Of a DNA stretch of 64,000 bases, positions 1-11,887 are shown in pieces. The position numbers were made by a program, and so were the translations under genes. Origin of the DNA: Spirodela intermedia (lineage: Eukaryota > Streptophyta > Magnoliopsida > Alismatales > Araceae); NCBI GenBank assembly GCA_902729315.2, contig LR746267.1, positions 4,038,386-4,102,385 on the forward strand, given 5' to 3'. Position 1 is the stretch's first letter; every line of letters starts with the position of its first letter. Under the pieces are notes generated by a model. That model saw nothing but the letters and a program-made list of their open reading frames with translations, was not told the origin of the DNA and did not search any database.

Positions 1-1378
1 AAGCGGGTCGGAAGCTCAGTCGGGGAGTAGCCGCGAGTAGGGGCTCGAGTGGCTTGGACCGATAGGGGCACGTGTGCGCCACTCCCCTTCCACGTCACCG
101 GTGGCCAGCCGGCTGTGGGGCAAGGAGTGGTCGTACACGCGAGAGAAGGAACTTTGCTTAGAAAGCTAACATTACTATATATTCGCCCGAAAAATCGGCG
201 CACAACTGATGTGGGACTAAACGTGAGAGAAGGGGCGAACAACCGACGCGGGTTCGAATCCTCCCAGAGTCAAAATTCATATATTTTTATCTGATTATCG
301 TGACTTTCCTGCAGATCGCTGGTGAAGGATTAAGCAACGAGAATCGCTAGATCATCGGCGAAAATCTTGTCAACGCGATTCGCAGAGCATTGCTACTAAA
401 ATTGTTGAACGATTCACGATAAAAGGATCGCGAATCCATCGAGTAAATCATCTCCGATTGATCGACGAACAAGCTGTCGTCGGGAAGAGGATGATCCGCC
501 GGGAGACGAGTCGCCACCTCCTGAGAGCATACCAGATGCGATGAAGAGCCTCCTCTTGCTGTGTGGACCTGAGGATGAAGCTCCTTGACATGCGCCCCAC
601 CTCCATCCAACTCCTCTCCGTCGGGTGGCAGCCGCCGGAGAGCCGCAAAGTCGCTGTTTTTCCGCTCTACCGGGTGACAGCCGCCGGAGACGACTCGACG
701 ACCCATTTCATTAATCTCTAGACTTCGTGAGAAGATCTAAAGATTGCCCACGTCGTCTTTGTCCAAGGAGAGCCTTCGAGGCCGTGGACACTGCACAACG
801 ATCCTTCCAAACGCTCAGGATTCCAGTGCATCTCCGACGCATCGCCGTCGCGACACCGGAACTCTATTTTCCTGCTTTCAACCTACTTTACACTTCATTT
901 AGTGATTAATTTTTATGTTTTTAATTTACCAAAATATACTTTGTTTAATTACGATTCTTTCGGCTTTTATAGATCTTAATTTGATTAATTAAATCGTCTG
1001 TAATTGCTTACGAAAGAATCACCGGGCGGAACTCTGTTTCCGCCCGATTCATGTTTGCCGGGCGCTGACATCATCTTGATGTCCGCACCCTTATTTCCTC
1101 TTTTTTCGTGAATTTTAAATATATTTCCTTTTCATTTCTTAGTATAAAATTTATATAAAATAGTATTCTCTGAGGAAAATTCTGAATAATTACCAGATAT
1201 TATATTACATCCCTGTGAGCGACTTGGAAAATTACCGCTATTTTTGGAAGTTTTATTGAATTATAATTGATATATTTGTTCAGAAATACTTCTAAATATC
1301 TGAAAATTTGTATTTTCTAGTTTTATAAATTTTATATTTGCGTGATTTAATATACAACGACTAAGTCACGTCAATGAT
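1..1378. repeat. Dispersed repeat R1, copy a (GC-rich, least decayed)
   Basis: This stretch matches three other places in the window: 1379-2205 (its second part), about 3105-3480 (its first part) and about 50735-51990 (most of it). Shared landmarks are the CACTCCCCTTCCACGTCACC block near 80, a tRNA B-box-like GGTTCGAATCC at 250, the GAGCCTCCTCTTGCT block near 545, and the closing ACGACTAAGTCACG near 1356. No coding capacity is recognisable; the small open frames here are not protein-like. It keeps many CpG sites, unlike the other copies, so it is younger or less methylated. It may be an LTR or untranslated part of a retrotransposon, but the family is not recognised and the left end lies outside the window. 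Confidence 0.7.
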
Positions 1379-2205
1379 CAAGAGCCTCCTCTTGCTATGT
1401 GGGCTTGATGATGAAGCTCTTTAAGATGTGCTCCACCTCCATCAAACTTATCTTCATCGGTGTCAATTATTGGAGATCCACAAAATTGTTATTTTTCTAC
1501 TTTATTAGGTGACACTTGTTAGAGATGATTTAACGACCCACTTCATTGATTTTTAGACTTCAAAAATAGATCTAGCGAATACCCAAGTTTCAATGTGTAA
1601 GGAGAACTTTTGAGGTTGTGGACATTATTCGATGATCCTCTTATACACATACAATTATGAGGTCAGAACTCTACCTTTCTTACTTTCAACTTAATTGTCT
1701 CTTAATTTAGTGATACTTTATGTGATTTTAAATTTCAAAAACCTTCTTCATTCAATTATGATTCTTCTCGCTTTTACACATCTAAATTTGACTCATTAAA
1801 TTATCTATAAGTGCTTATGTAAAAATCATCAAGTAGAACTCTATTTCTACTTGAATTGTATTCCTTAGTGTGTTGATGTCATCTTGACGTCCTCACCCTT
1901 ATTTACTTTTTTTGTAAATTTTTAAATATATTTTATATTTATTATTTACTCTAAAAATGATAACAAATTATATTCTTCTAAAAAAATTCTAAAGTATTAC
2001 TTGATATTATATTACATACTCTATGATTGAGTTGGAAATTTCTCACTATGTTTGGAATCTTTTATCGAGTTAGAATTAATTTAATTTTTCTAAAATATTT
2101 CTAAAAATCTAAAAATAAGTATTTTTCCAAATTTATAAATTTTAAATTTATATGATTTATTAAACAACGACTAAGTCACATCAATAACCAAGCCATAAAA
2201 AGTAC
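1379..2205. repeat. Dispersed repeat R1, copy b (second part only, CpG-depleted)
   Basis: This is a direct tandem copy of roughly 540-1378. It begins again at the GAGCCTCCTCTTGCT block (1382) and ends at ACGACTAAGTCACATCA (2167), matching the end of copy a. Most CpG positions of copy a are TpG or CpA here, so it has decayed far more. It contains no gene. Confidence 0.7.
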
Positions 2206-2945
2206 AACTTCAATACCTAAAAAGTATTGAAGTTGACTTAGGTATTTGATCATCACTTTGTTATGAAGAAAAACCTTGAAATTAGAGATACACCCATTTA
2301 TCAACACTCATGAGAATAATGTCATCAACATAGAGAAGAAGAATAATGTAGCTCGCAACAATGTGACAAGAGAAAATGATAGGATCAGAAGCACTCTAAC
2401 GAAGACTAAAATCTTGAACTGGCTTGCAGAAATAACTAAACCAAGTCAAGGAGGCTACTTTAGCCTATAGATAGATTTTTGTAGATACCACATAGAATCT
2501 AATGAGTCAGCCGAAATAAAATTAGGAGGTTGCTCCCATATACCTCTTCCTCAAGATCGTCATGAAGAAAATCATTCTTTACATTCAATTGATGAAGAGA
2601 CCATGAGAAGTGGACTGCAAGCATCAGCAAGTATAAACTGAAGTAAGTTTCACCACTAGAGAGAAAGTTTTAATATAATCCTCTTGATATGTTTGAGAAA
2701 ATCTTCGGGCCACTTAATGAGCTTTGAGACGATCAATAGAACGATCTACAACCATCTTAATCATGAATACCTAGCAACAACTCACCATAGGAGTGGACGA
2801 GAGATGAAGAATCAAATACCAAGTTGAGGTAAGATAGAGCCTCTATCTCCTCTTCTATTGTAACACGACAACTAGGATGATTCAATGCCTAAGAAATAGT
2901 CTTGGGAATAGAAACACAAGATAGGTGTTAAAGTTACATTTTTGA
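2206..2945 (-). pseudogene. Decayed Ty1/copia reverse transcriptase fragment
   Basis: Read on the minus strand, a frame with many stops resembles the hinge and first half of a copia reverse transcriptase. The pieces run in order: an ALNHPSCRVTIEEEIEAL segment (family ALSHPxWRxAMxEEMxAL), then a WSLHQLNVKNDFLHDDLEE segment (family PLHQLDVKNAFLHGDLxE), then YVDDIIL around 2310, the polymerase active-site motif. It is non-functional. On the minus strand its start fits the end of the copia fragment at 6056-6900, so both may be halves of one element separated by about 3.1 kb of later DNA. Confidence 0.6.
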
Positions 2946-3104
2946 TATTTTAGATAGTTTTATTATTTTAGTTTTATGTGTTAACTTGCTGAATAAATAT
3001 AGCAATATATTGTTAAGTTTGAAAGTGTGAAGTTGAAGTACTTGACGTAAATTTTCATATTTAGAAAGGTATAAGAGTAAAATATAAAAATATCACCACC
3101 CACT

Positions 3105-3480
3105 AGCAAGTTGGCACTTGATAGTTGACTTGGAGGGGCACTGTGCTCGAGTGGGTAGACCTAGATTAGGAGAACCACAAGTTGGGCTCAAGTGGTGAAG
3201 GACTCACTTTGCACACATGTGCGTCACTCCCTTGCCATTTCTTGGCAGCCAATCGGTCACAGAGCAATGGGGACCATACACACGTGTACATAGTAGGGTG
3301 GACCACCTTTTAACTTCTCCTAAAATGGTTTTGTGCATTATTTCATTTTGGGAGAAGGGATCTCTACACTAAAAACTTAACTTTTATACATTTAGTTTAA
3401 TTGCTGAATTTTTTTGTTGTGGGACTAAATATTTTTATTTGTTTCAATGCAGCGGTCTAAAGCGCGATGTGATTCAGTAG
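3105..3480. repeat. Dispersed repeat R1, copy c (first part only)
   Basis: It matches the first ~240 bases of copy a and the start of copy d: a marker line with GTGCGTCACTCCCTTGCCA, then the GCCAATCGGTCACAGAGCAA block, then GTGGGACTAAA. It is strongly decayed at CpG sites. No coding potential is visible. Confidence 0.6.
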
Positions 3481-3647
3481 TGCTCAGTACGCCACGTTAC
3501 CACATATGAGAGATCTCGTGATGAGTAGACAACCACAATACTTGAAGCATAAAGTAATCAATCAATGGTTTGTGAATCTTGCACCACTCAACACGCACGT
3601 GACTAGAAATGATGATCTAATGGTGAGTGAAGTGCTAGGTACTAGGG

Positions 3648-3768
3648 ACTTAAGTTTTTGGTTGACAACAGTTTGTGATGGGTTAATCTTACATCACTTG
3701 ATGTGTCACGTGACCAAACACATCTGCTCCAGCAGTACATGAAGCATCACGGAACCAAAAACTTAAGT
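3648..3768. repeat. 121-bp unit bounded by perfect 16-bp inverted repeats
   Basis: The left arm ACTTAAGTTTTTGGTT (3648-3663) is exactly the reverse complement of the right arm at 3753-3768. The enclosed ~89 bases contain a TCACGTGA palindrome. It could be a small MITE-like relic or a simple hairpin. No clear target duplication was found. Confidence 0.55.
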
Positions 3769-3915
3769 TCTTGCACGTATCATCATCAAGGATATAAAGA
3801 TAATAATCAATTATTATTTAGTAAAATAGATATTATCGATTATCTTTAAAAACCCAACTGCAGTTGTAAATATAACATTTGTTTTTTCCTTCTTTTGTGC
3901 AATCAATGCCTCTAA

Positions 3916-4902
3916 TGGTAATTATAAATTAGTAGTTACATCTATACATTAATATATTATATATAAATACTAATTAGTGGGTAGAGAATGGAATTATACA
4001 TATGTTACCGACTCATTATGATATTCATAATATTTTATTATTTAAGTCCTAATACATATTATTTTACTTATTTTTTTGATATTACGAGACTAACCCCACT
4101 TGAGTTTTATGAAGTCAAGTAGTGATTCTCTCATATTTTCTTAATAATTATTTGATTACAAAGACTTATGTGAGCTCTTATTATGAGTTGGAAGTAATCG
4201 AAGAAGCTCAAGTTTTCAGCCCAAAGAAAAACTTAACTCTTATGGGCCGGCCTAATATATTTATGGGCCCAAGAGAGGGCCTCATCTTAGTTAAGCCCAT
4301 TTTGACCTTAAGTGGCACATGACCTTGGCTTAACTCATTTGACTTAAAAGAACTATCAAGAGATGAGATCAAGGTCACCAATCTTAGGGCACCTTAAGAG
4401 GAGACTAAGAGGTGGATTAGAGTGCCATCTTCATGGAAGAATCTAGGCCATTCACTAAGAGAGTTAGATTAATCATAACCGTTTATAGAGGGGCCTGATT
4501 CTCTAGAGGATTAAGACCTCTTGCCTCCCTCTTGGAGGGGACTTTTTAGCTCTCTCTCTAGTAGTGACTAGTCAAAGAAAAAATGAGAAAAATCAAGACT
4601 CGGTCAATGGCATTCTCGTGCCCAAGATCATCGTGGAGAAGAGACTACTTAGACTGCATCAAGATCATTGCGGATCAAGCACCACTCGGCCTAAGATTGA
4701 CGCACAATGAGGTTTGTGAAAGATCTAGATTTAGGGTGTCCTTGTAATCTTCTCTATGGATAAATTCATTCTTAGTTCAAATTAGTTTTTATCATTTATG
4801 ATATTATTTTATTACGTTAGATCCATTCTCTACCTTTGCCACACTTTTTATTTATCTTATCTTCACATTTTTTAGATTTAATTACGTTCTTCACAATCTC
4901 AA

Positions 4903-4939
<37 letters not shown>

Positions 4940-5107
4940 AAATAAAATAAGTAAACTTCTTACTCTCATTACTCCTACTCCTTGAGTATCAACCCTTGCT
5001 CATCCTAAACTACAGAGTGAGGTTTTATAAATATTATTTGCATAAACTTAGTTACATCATGATAACATGTTTAACCTATAAATTGAAATCATCACTGGCT
5101 ATCGACA
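3916..5107. repeat. Dispersed repeat R2, copy a
   Basis: About 1.19 kb is alignable end to end with 46743-47867 in the same orientation. Shared landmarks are the TATAAATTAGTAGTTA start, a TCTTAGGGCACCTTAAGA block, GGAAGAATCT, a GAGACTACTTAGA block, and a TA-rich tract before AAGAAATAAAATAAGTAAA. It starts with TG and has no coding potential, which fits an LTR or solo LTR, but no partner LTR or primer-binding site is certain. Confidence 0.65.
4904..4938. repeat. (TA)n microsatellite inside R2 copy a
   Basis: This is a pure TA dinucleotide run of about 35 bases. The matching place in the second R2 copy (near 47682-47698) holds a much shorter, interrupted tract, so the run expanded after the copies separated. 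Confidence 0.9.
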
Positions 5108-6055
5108 AACTTGTTCCTTCCATCCCCAACTGCACTCAAGGCCTTTGGTGTGTGGTCAGCTCTTCTCTTTTTCACCCAAATGATGGGGATAGTGTAATAA
5201 ACCCCTCTTTTTTATAGATCTCTCTAGCAAGAAACATAACATTTTTAGACAATACTTCTGTGACTTTTGGTATGGTGTGGCACATTCGGACAAAACCAAG
5301 CCACCACACTAGTGTCTCTAGTTGTCTTAGAGGCAGACTAAATTTAGACAATAATTTCTTTTGTAATTTTAATATTTATTTACCTACTTTTGTTATTTAT
5401 TTATATTTTATGACAATTTATTTCTGTTTCGTACATATTTTGATAGAAATGAGTAGAACTTAATAAAACTTGAGGAATGATTTTTATTCATTTTCTGAAT
5501 CCTTCAAAACTCGTATGAAATCAAGTTAAGATTGTGTTTAACTTAGTTAAGATTCTTTTATTTTCGAACACGAAATTAGTGAGATTAAAGACTGATTAAT
5601 GAGCTTTGAATTGTTAAAATAAGGTGAGAGACATTCATGACTGGCCTCATGTCATGTGTGTGAATTTTTGAACACATGTTCATTCGATAAATGCAGTCAA
5701 CTCAAGTTACATGTGCAATTAAATCACCGCATTGTTTCTCTCTCCAGATTATTCATCCACATTTCTCTCTCCCTCTCTCATGAGAGTTTTCTCTCTCCAT
5801 CTCATCTGAGATCTCTTTCTCTCTCTCTCTTTCTTTTCCTTGTTCCTTTCTCTACTTCCCTTTCTTTACTCTTCTTACCTCACCCTTCTATTTTATTATT
5901 TCTGTTAAATAGTGATAAAATATTAAAATTATTATATATATAAACTAAATTAGTTTTCACGATAGATTAGTTATCTCTCTATGTTGACATGAGACTTATA
6001 TCTATGTTAATATCTTATAAAGTCTTAGTTATAAATATTATTAGATAATGAACAT
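5108..6055. other. Spacer with CT-rich tract; no gene seen
   Basis: AT-rich DNA without recognisable coding sequence. A CT-rich microsatellite-like tract (TCTC, CTCTCTC) lies at about 5735-5885, and the apparent 95-residue open frame there is low-complexity. Nothing else is identifiable. Confidence 0.6.
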
Positions 6056-7210
6056 TTAAACACAACAATAAGTGCACATCAATAGGTTAAAAATAAAGGA
6101 ATGATATAATGGGGTGAGATAAGAATAGGAAATAATGTTTAAAATATGGTGTTTGGTATATGAATGAGCTACCTTCCATAGGGCAATTAGAAGGTCGAGG
6201 TCTAACATGAAGGATGGTGTAGGTGAAGCTAGTGATGTTGGTTGTAAAGGATAAGGCTTAGGTAAAGAACCATTTGATAGAGAAGGATTAGCAACTAAGA
6301 TGAGTGCGAATGACAAAGGAAAAACTTGTGGCACATGAAGAGAAGAAGACGAAATACGTGAACTAAGAGATTTAGAAATCACTAGTTTTTTAGGCCCAAA
6401 GTCACATGAAGAGGGAGAAGTAGCCAAAGATAGTTGAAAGAAATGAGATTCTTCAAAGAAGGTAAGATCTATAGACACAAAATAATGATGAGTCAAAGGA
6501 CAATAACTATGTTACCCTTTCTAAAGGTAAGAGTAACTGAAGAAAATACACTTCACAAACTTAGGTGTAAGTTTATCTAGACTTGGTCCAAGTTGACGAA
6601 TAAAGCACACAACTAAATATGTGTGGAGATAGATGAAAAAAGAGTAGGATAGAGAATAAAAAAGAGAATCTAATGCTAGAGGAAGGAAGATGGCATCCAA
6701 TTAATAAGGCAGACAGTAGTGAGGATGACATCCCCCTAAAGCTGCAAGGACATATAGGTAGTGGTTAGAAGGGTGCGAGTAGTCATAACAATATGTAAAG
6801 CTTACGTTTAACAATGTCATTCTATTGAGGGGTATGCGGACAAGATGAGTGGTGGAGAATGTCATGTTGTTGAAGGAAGATGGTCATGAATAAAATAAAA
6901 TCATATTAAAAAATTAAAAAAGAGAGAAAATCATATTAAAGAATGAAAAGGGGGTAGAAGTCTTATACATATAGGGGTGAGGAGAGAGAGAAAGTGGGCC
7001 AAGCCCATAATCATAGGTTCTAAAGAAATGACTATAGGTTTAGAACTAAAACAACTAATATCTTTAGGTCATTAGAAGATATAAGAGTGCTAAGAAAAAA
7101 TGTTGCATGTTAGCTGAAAGTGAAGGTCTATCTAAAATTACATCATCAATATAAATAATTAGCGCAAAAAAATAAGCACAAGAGCCTCTTGTAAATAACA
7201 AATAATCAAA
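6056..7210 (-). pseudogene. Decayed Ty1/copia integrase-hinge fragment plus a displaced RT piece
   Basis: On the minus strand, from about 6900 down, broken frames resemble copia integrase: a block like FLQQHDILHHSSCPHTPQ (family HGIxHQxxCPxTPQQNGVAERK), then a MPSS-type segment, then a block ending KGYRCY-like. Next is a 146-codon open part with HHYFVSIDLTFFEESHFF (family YFVSxDVTFFExxPFF) and a hinge segment ending near 6060 (family HPISNFVSYDHLSPSFRSF). Between about 7210 and 7080 there is a separate reverse-transcriptase-like scrap with YIDDVIL. That lies upstream of integrase, the wrong order for copia, so a second fragment or a rearrangement is involved. Many stops; not functional. Confidence 0.6.
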
Positions 7211-10200
7211 TTTGAAAGCAGTAATTATTAATTTAATTTTAAAATTGAATAATTTTGAATACCTTCTAGAGAACTAAAAAAAGAAATAAATGTGGGAACT
7301 CCTCCTTGTATGTCACCTAGGAATAGGTTTGTAATAAGAAAGTGGAATGAAAAAGTGATAAAAATACAGATAAAATGCTTAATCTTGATCTACTTGTCAC
7401 CCAAATGAAGAAATAAGTTAAATACAAAATAAAACCAAATAAAAGAAAAATTGAACTTGCAAAGACTCCCTCTTTTTCCACCCATTTGTCACTTGAAAGT
7501 AAAGTATTCATTAGTTGACTAATGCTTCTGTGCGTTATAAACCATTGACACATCCTCTTACTGATGTGGCCATGAATTACTGCATTTGTTTCTAATTATT
7601 TTGTTACTTTTTGATGTTACTAATTATTTTGATGTTGGCCATGTGGCCAACATGGTTGTATGTAAGAAAGTTTTGATATAATGTCCAATATAAGGTCCAA
7701 TATAATGTCTTTGATCCGGACAAGTAGAGTTACAAATAAAGAACTAGGGTTTTTGTGGAAAAAAAATAGTTAGCTTTATAATGTTTGAATCAAAATTCAA
7801 TAAATAAATTCATAAATTTTAAATACCATTATCTTGGTTGCTATTGAAGTCAATTTATTGACTGATGTAATTATAAATTAATGCTCTAGTTATGACATTA
7901 AGTTATAGTGAAAATCGAGAGGAATATTTCAAGATTTAGAGTGAATAAAACCACTAGTTTCAAGTCATTAAAACTATAATATCATGGAAAAAAAGTCTAG
8001 GTTGGAAACCATATAAATTTCAACATAAAAACTATTTTAATGTGTTGGGATGGTTGCATTCAATAAAACTTTCAAATTATGGATAATTTAAAGTGAAGGT
8101 AAATATGATACTAACAACATAGGCAAGTAATCATACAAATGAAAAACCAAAGATGTTTGTGAATAACAAATAGTCAAATTTGGATTTAGTAAATTGAGTA
8201 ATTTGTATCACAATTTTCTTGATGACTATTAAGGTATATGAATTGAGTTAAGAAAGGCAGAAAATGGAAGAGGTGGAATCTTCCCTTTAGAAAAATCCTC
8301 TTTGACCAAACCCAAAACCTTCTTCTCTCACTCCTCTTCCACTCTCTACAACTCTTCTCTACTCTTACAAACTCATGGTATTCTTTTGCCTTGTCCCTTT
8401 CCTTTTCATTTATAGAAAATGATGGGGGGGAAGGTCAAAAAAGATAGTGAGGGTGGTTATAATTGCCCCTCTTATTTATTGGGCCATTTATAACACCCCT
8501 CATCTTGGACCATAAAAAGTATGTCTAATATTTTGAACCACTGGAACCCACTGGTTGGATGTATAGTAAAAGAACAGGTACAATAATACCCAATGTTCCT
8601 TAAACATAAAAAACCTCATTAAATCAAGGAAGTGCATCATTTATCTGCAAGAATAATTTTTAAGTAACTCATTCCACTATTACAAGCGAAGGCACTTAAA
8701 AACATAATGGTGACAAAAGAAAAACCTTACTATCTTGGTGTCATCTGTGGGGAAATAGACCAATGAATTTATCATATAAGCAGATTTATTGATGTCATAG
8801 ATTTATGTTACAATTCTAATATAGAGAAACAAAGGGTAGGAACTTTTAGTAAGTGGACATAGGTCAAAGAAGACTGAACCATTACTGAGGAGCATGCCTT
8901 ATTTCACCATTATAGAGGAGCATGCCTTACTTTTAGTAAGTGGATTGTTTTTGTAACAAAAAAATGCATTTTGGGGGATTTTATATTGAGTACTACACCT
9001 TATATCTCCCATAGATTTATCAAAATCATTGCAAAGGACAAATAGTTTTATATGCTATTTGTTAGGTCACTAGGATGAATAGAGCTTCACAAGAGGAAAT
9101 TGATTGGCCCAAAGCCCATTGGGATGACCATATGTAACTATCTAGCAATGGCTTAAATGATTGAATTGGAGTGTAAATTCTTCAAAGTGATACAACCTAT
9201 AAGGTTTTTTTTAAGAGTTAGAATATAGCCTCATCCATGCAAACTATTGTTATACCCTTGTAAGGTGTCTTTCTTGCTTTGATTATTGTTCTTGACTGAA
9301 TACAAAAGGACACTCAATATTACAATGTCCAAAAATCACATGCAACTTTTAATGATTATAAATGTATATTTTAGAGCATAAAACTACTGCATTATCCTTC
9401 TATGTGTTTTACTAATAAAAATTAAAAGGCTCCAAAACTCAATATCAAGGTCGTATGAGGTAAAATAAAATCATAGATATGAATTTTTATGTCATCAGCA
9501 TTTAGCTCATTTTTTCCGTTGTCTCACAAGCTGCTCTTAACACCTGAAGAGAACATAGTCGCCTAACCACACTAGTTTAACAATACCCTTCAACCAAGGA
9601 ACAAGCTTTTACCACAACAATATCTTATTAAAATAGTGCTACCAACCCCACTATGGGGGCAAAACTTGGGCCTAAGAGAGAGGGAAAGAGAGATGATGAA
9701 GATAGAGAATAGGAATAGGGGTAGGGTTTCAATAAAACCCTAACCTCTATAGGATTCTTCGATGTACCCTGAACTTCTTTGAACTTAAGAGACAAATACT
9801 ATCCTTCCCTACCCCATTCCCCTCCTTTATAACATAATGAGAGGACCACAATCTAACTTAGGTGTTTCTGCTATTGGGCTTTTTTAATGCCTGTTGCAAT
9901 TACCACTCTACAATGCATAAAAACTTGTATTTTTGTCAACAGTAAATAATTTTATCATTTGATGTCAAATAACAAGGTTGACTTAGTAAATAATTCTTAT
10001 TTTCAGTCGAGTAGCTTTTGACAAGGTTGCTCTACATACATTTTAGTGTGAGATTTTTTGACTTTTCTTCTTATTTCATTTTTCTCTACATACATGGGAT
10101 GATACATTATTCATGTGATGGATCTTTTGACATGTGTTAGATCTTATAACATGACTTGTTAGATATCTTAGAGAAAAAATTAATTTTCTCTTTCTTTAGA

Positions 10201-11545
10201 TTTTTTTTAACTTTAGCTTAGTTGGTGCATGGGTTTACATTTTTTTGTCTCATCTATTTCTAACATACCATTAAGTGGAGTCAACATAGTTCTCAATTTT
10301 CGCTTTAGGTAGACAACACACAGGGTCTATAGACTTTTGTCTCTTCTCATTTCTTTGTTCTGGTTTTGAGTTTCTTTTTATATGTATTTTTCTTGTTAAA
10401 AAAAAACACTAGATATAATAGTTTTTATCTTCAACTAAAAATTGGCCAGGGGAATAACATATTACTGATTTTTTTCCTTTTTCTTTCTTTCCATGATTAT
10501 CTGTCATTACCAAAAATATTTAGATGAACAACAACCAATGAATTTATTTAATATTTGATATATATTTTCTGAAATTTAAAATATGATGATGACTTGAATT
10601 AGCTTCTCATCAGAATTGAGATTAACAAAAATGTTGATACCTCATGTTTCAAGGTATAGAAGATATATTTTTTAATACCATTTGTAACCATGTTTAGCCA
10701 TTTGTGTTCCTTTCATATTGTAGCATTATCTTCAATTGGCCTATTTCTTTTCCTTACCAGTACCTATTGACCTTTATATTACTAGTAAGATGACAATTTA
10801 TTTGGTTTAAATGAAAAAAATCAAAGCAGCAAAGTGATAAAAAAAATAGTATTAGGCCAGCTAAGGTAATGGATGTCGATGTATACTTTTGTAGATGACG
10901 AGTGAGATGAAAAAATGTGGCAGCTCATTAATATTTTGTGTTTTCTTGAGAACATACTGAAATTAGTAAAAAACATAATGAAAAAAATATAAAAGCGATT
11001 CATTATTTTAAATACTACTGAAGTTAAATTCACATTTATTTGAATGATTTTAAGTGATGAAATGGAAGTAAATAACATATAAAAACTGTGTAAAAAGAAT
11101 AATTTTTTTGGTGAAAAGCCTGGTAATTAGACTAGGTTTTGAAATTAATTTATACTTTTTAAAAATACAGAAAAAGTGTTATATGGTTCATTTCCGTTGT
11201 TATGATATCACACCCTAAGATTTAAGACTTATGTTGGAACCTGAAAAATGAAAAATACCCTTTTAACACAGTGAAATTTATATTCCAATAAACTTACTTG
11301 AAGCGGTATTCCTTTGAAAATAACATAAATAATGTGGAATTTAACAGTTTGATAAATGGATATCAAAAATAAACGGAGAAATAAAACAATGTATTCCAGT
11401 GGATAATGCCGGATGCCGGGCTTTTAGTTTTTTCCGAGCTGTTCCTTTTGTAAAAATAGCCCCATTAGTTTTTTGGACGGGACCATCCTTTTTAAATTGT
11501 GTGTTAGTAAAATATTTACAGTGGCGCACAATTATGTTTAAGATT
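7211..11545. other. AT-rich intergenic DNA; no gene seen
   Basis: About 4.3 kb without convincing exons on either strand. Minor points: a local near-duplicate GAGGAGCATGCCTTA at about 8897 and 8922; a short direct repeat of a TATAATGTCCAATATAA type near 7678-7710; CT-rich followed by G-rich stretches at about 8290-8450 and 9660-9840 that look like retrotransposon LTR or leader debris. I cannot assign a family. Confidence 0.5.
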
Positions 11546-11566
11546 ACGTGCCCTTCACGCAAGATG
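11546..11566 (+). promoter_or_regulatory. Conserved upstream block of gene A
   Basis: The stretch ACGTGCCCTTCACGCAAGAT lies 342 bases upstream of the gene A start codon. Near-identical blocks occur at 33221-33240, 345 bases before the gene D start codon, and at 18183-18203 before pseudogene B. The core is CGTGYCCWTCACGYAARA. Conserved sequence and spacing between paralogues suggest a shared regulatory element, but descent from a recent duplication could also explain it. Confidence 0.45.
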
Positions 11567-11887
11567 ACCCCAGCCACAAAATATTGACAGATCACGGCAT
11601 CGATGTGTGACTTTTCTTCTTTTTTTTTTTCTAACATAAACAATATCTAGCCTACGTAAACCCTTATCTAAAATTTGTGAGATAAGATCTCTCGCGTTGA
11701 ATCATTTCATTTGCTCCTCCATTCAGAAACTCAAATCGATACCGTGTCCATGTCCAGTGATGAAAGCGACACAAAGAGTTGTTGTCTAGTCATTGTCCTC
11801 CACGGGTATAACTTTCAAATCTTTCTTGCAGAGACCTCTGCAACTGCCGAGTTTGGGAGGTGAGAGGAGCTTTCCAGGGTCGACGAG

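Noticed and set aside
235-270. Possible tRNA gene around GGTTCGAATCC
   Set aside because: No A box, anticodon arm or acceptor stem could be folded by eye; only the B-box-like core is present.
5656-5943. 95-codon + strand frame
   Set aside because: It is a Ser/Leu-rich translation of a CT microsatellite.
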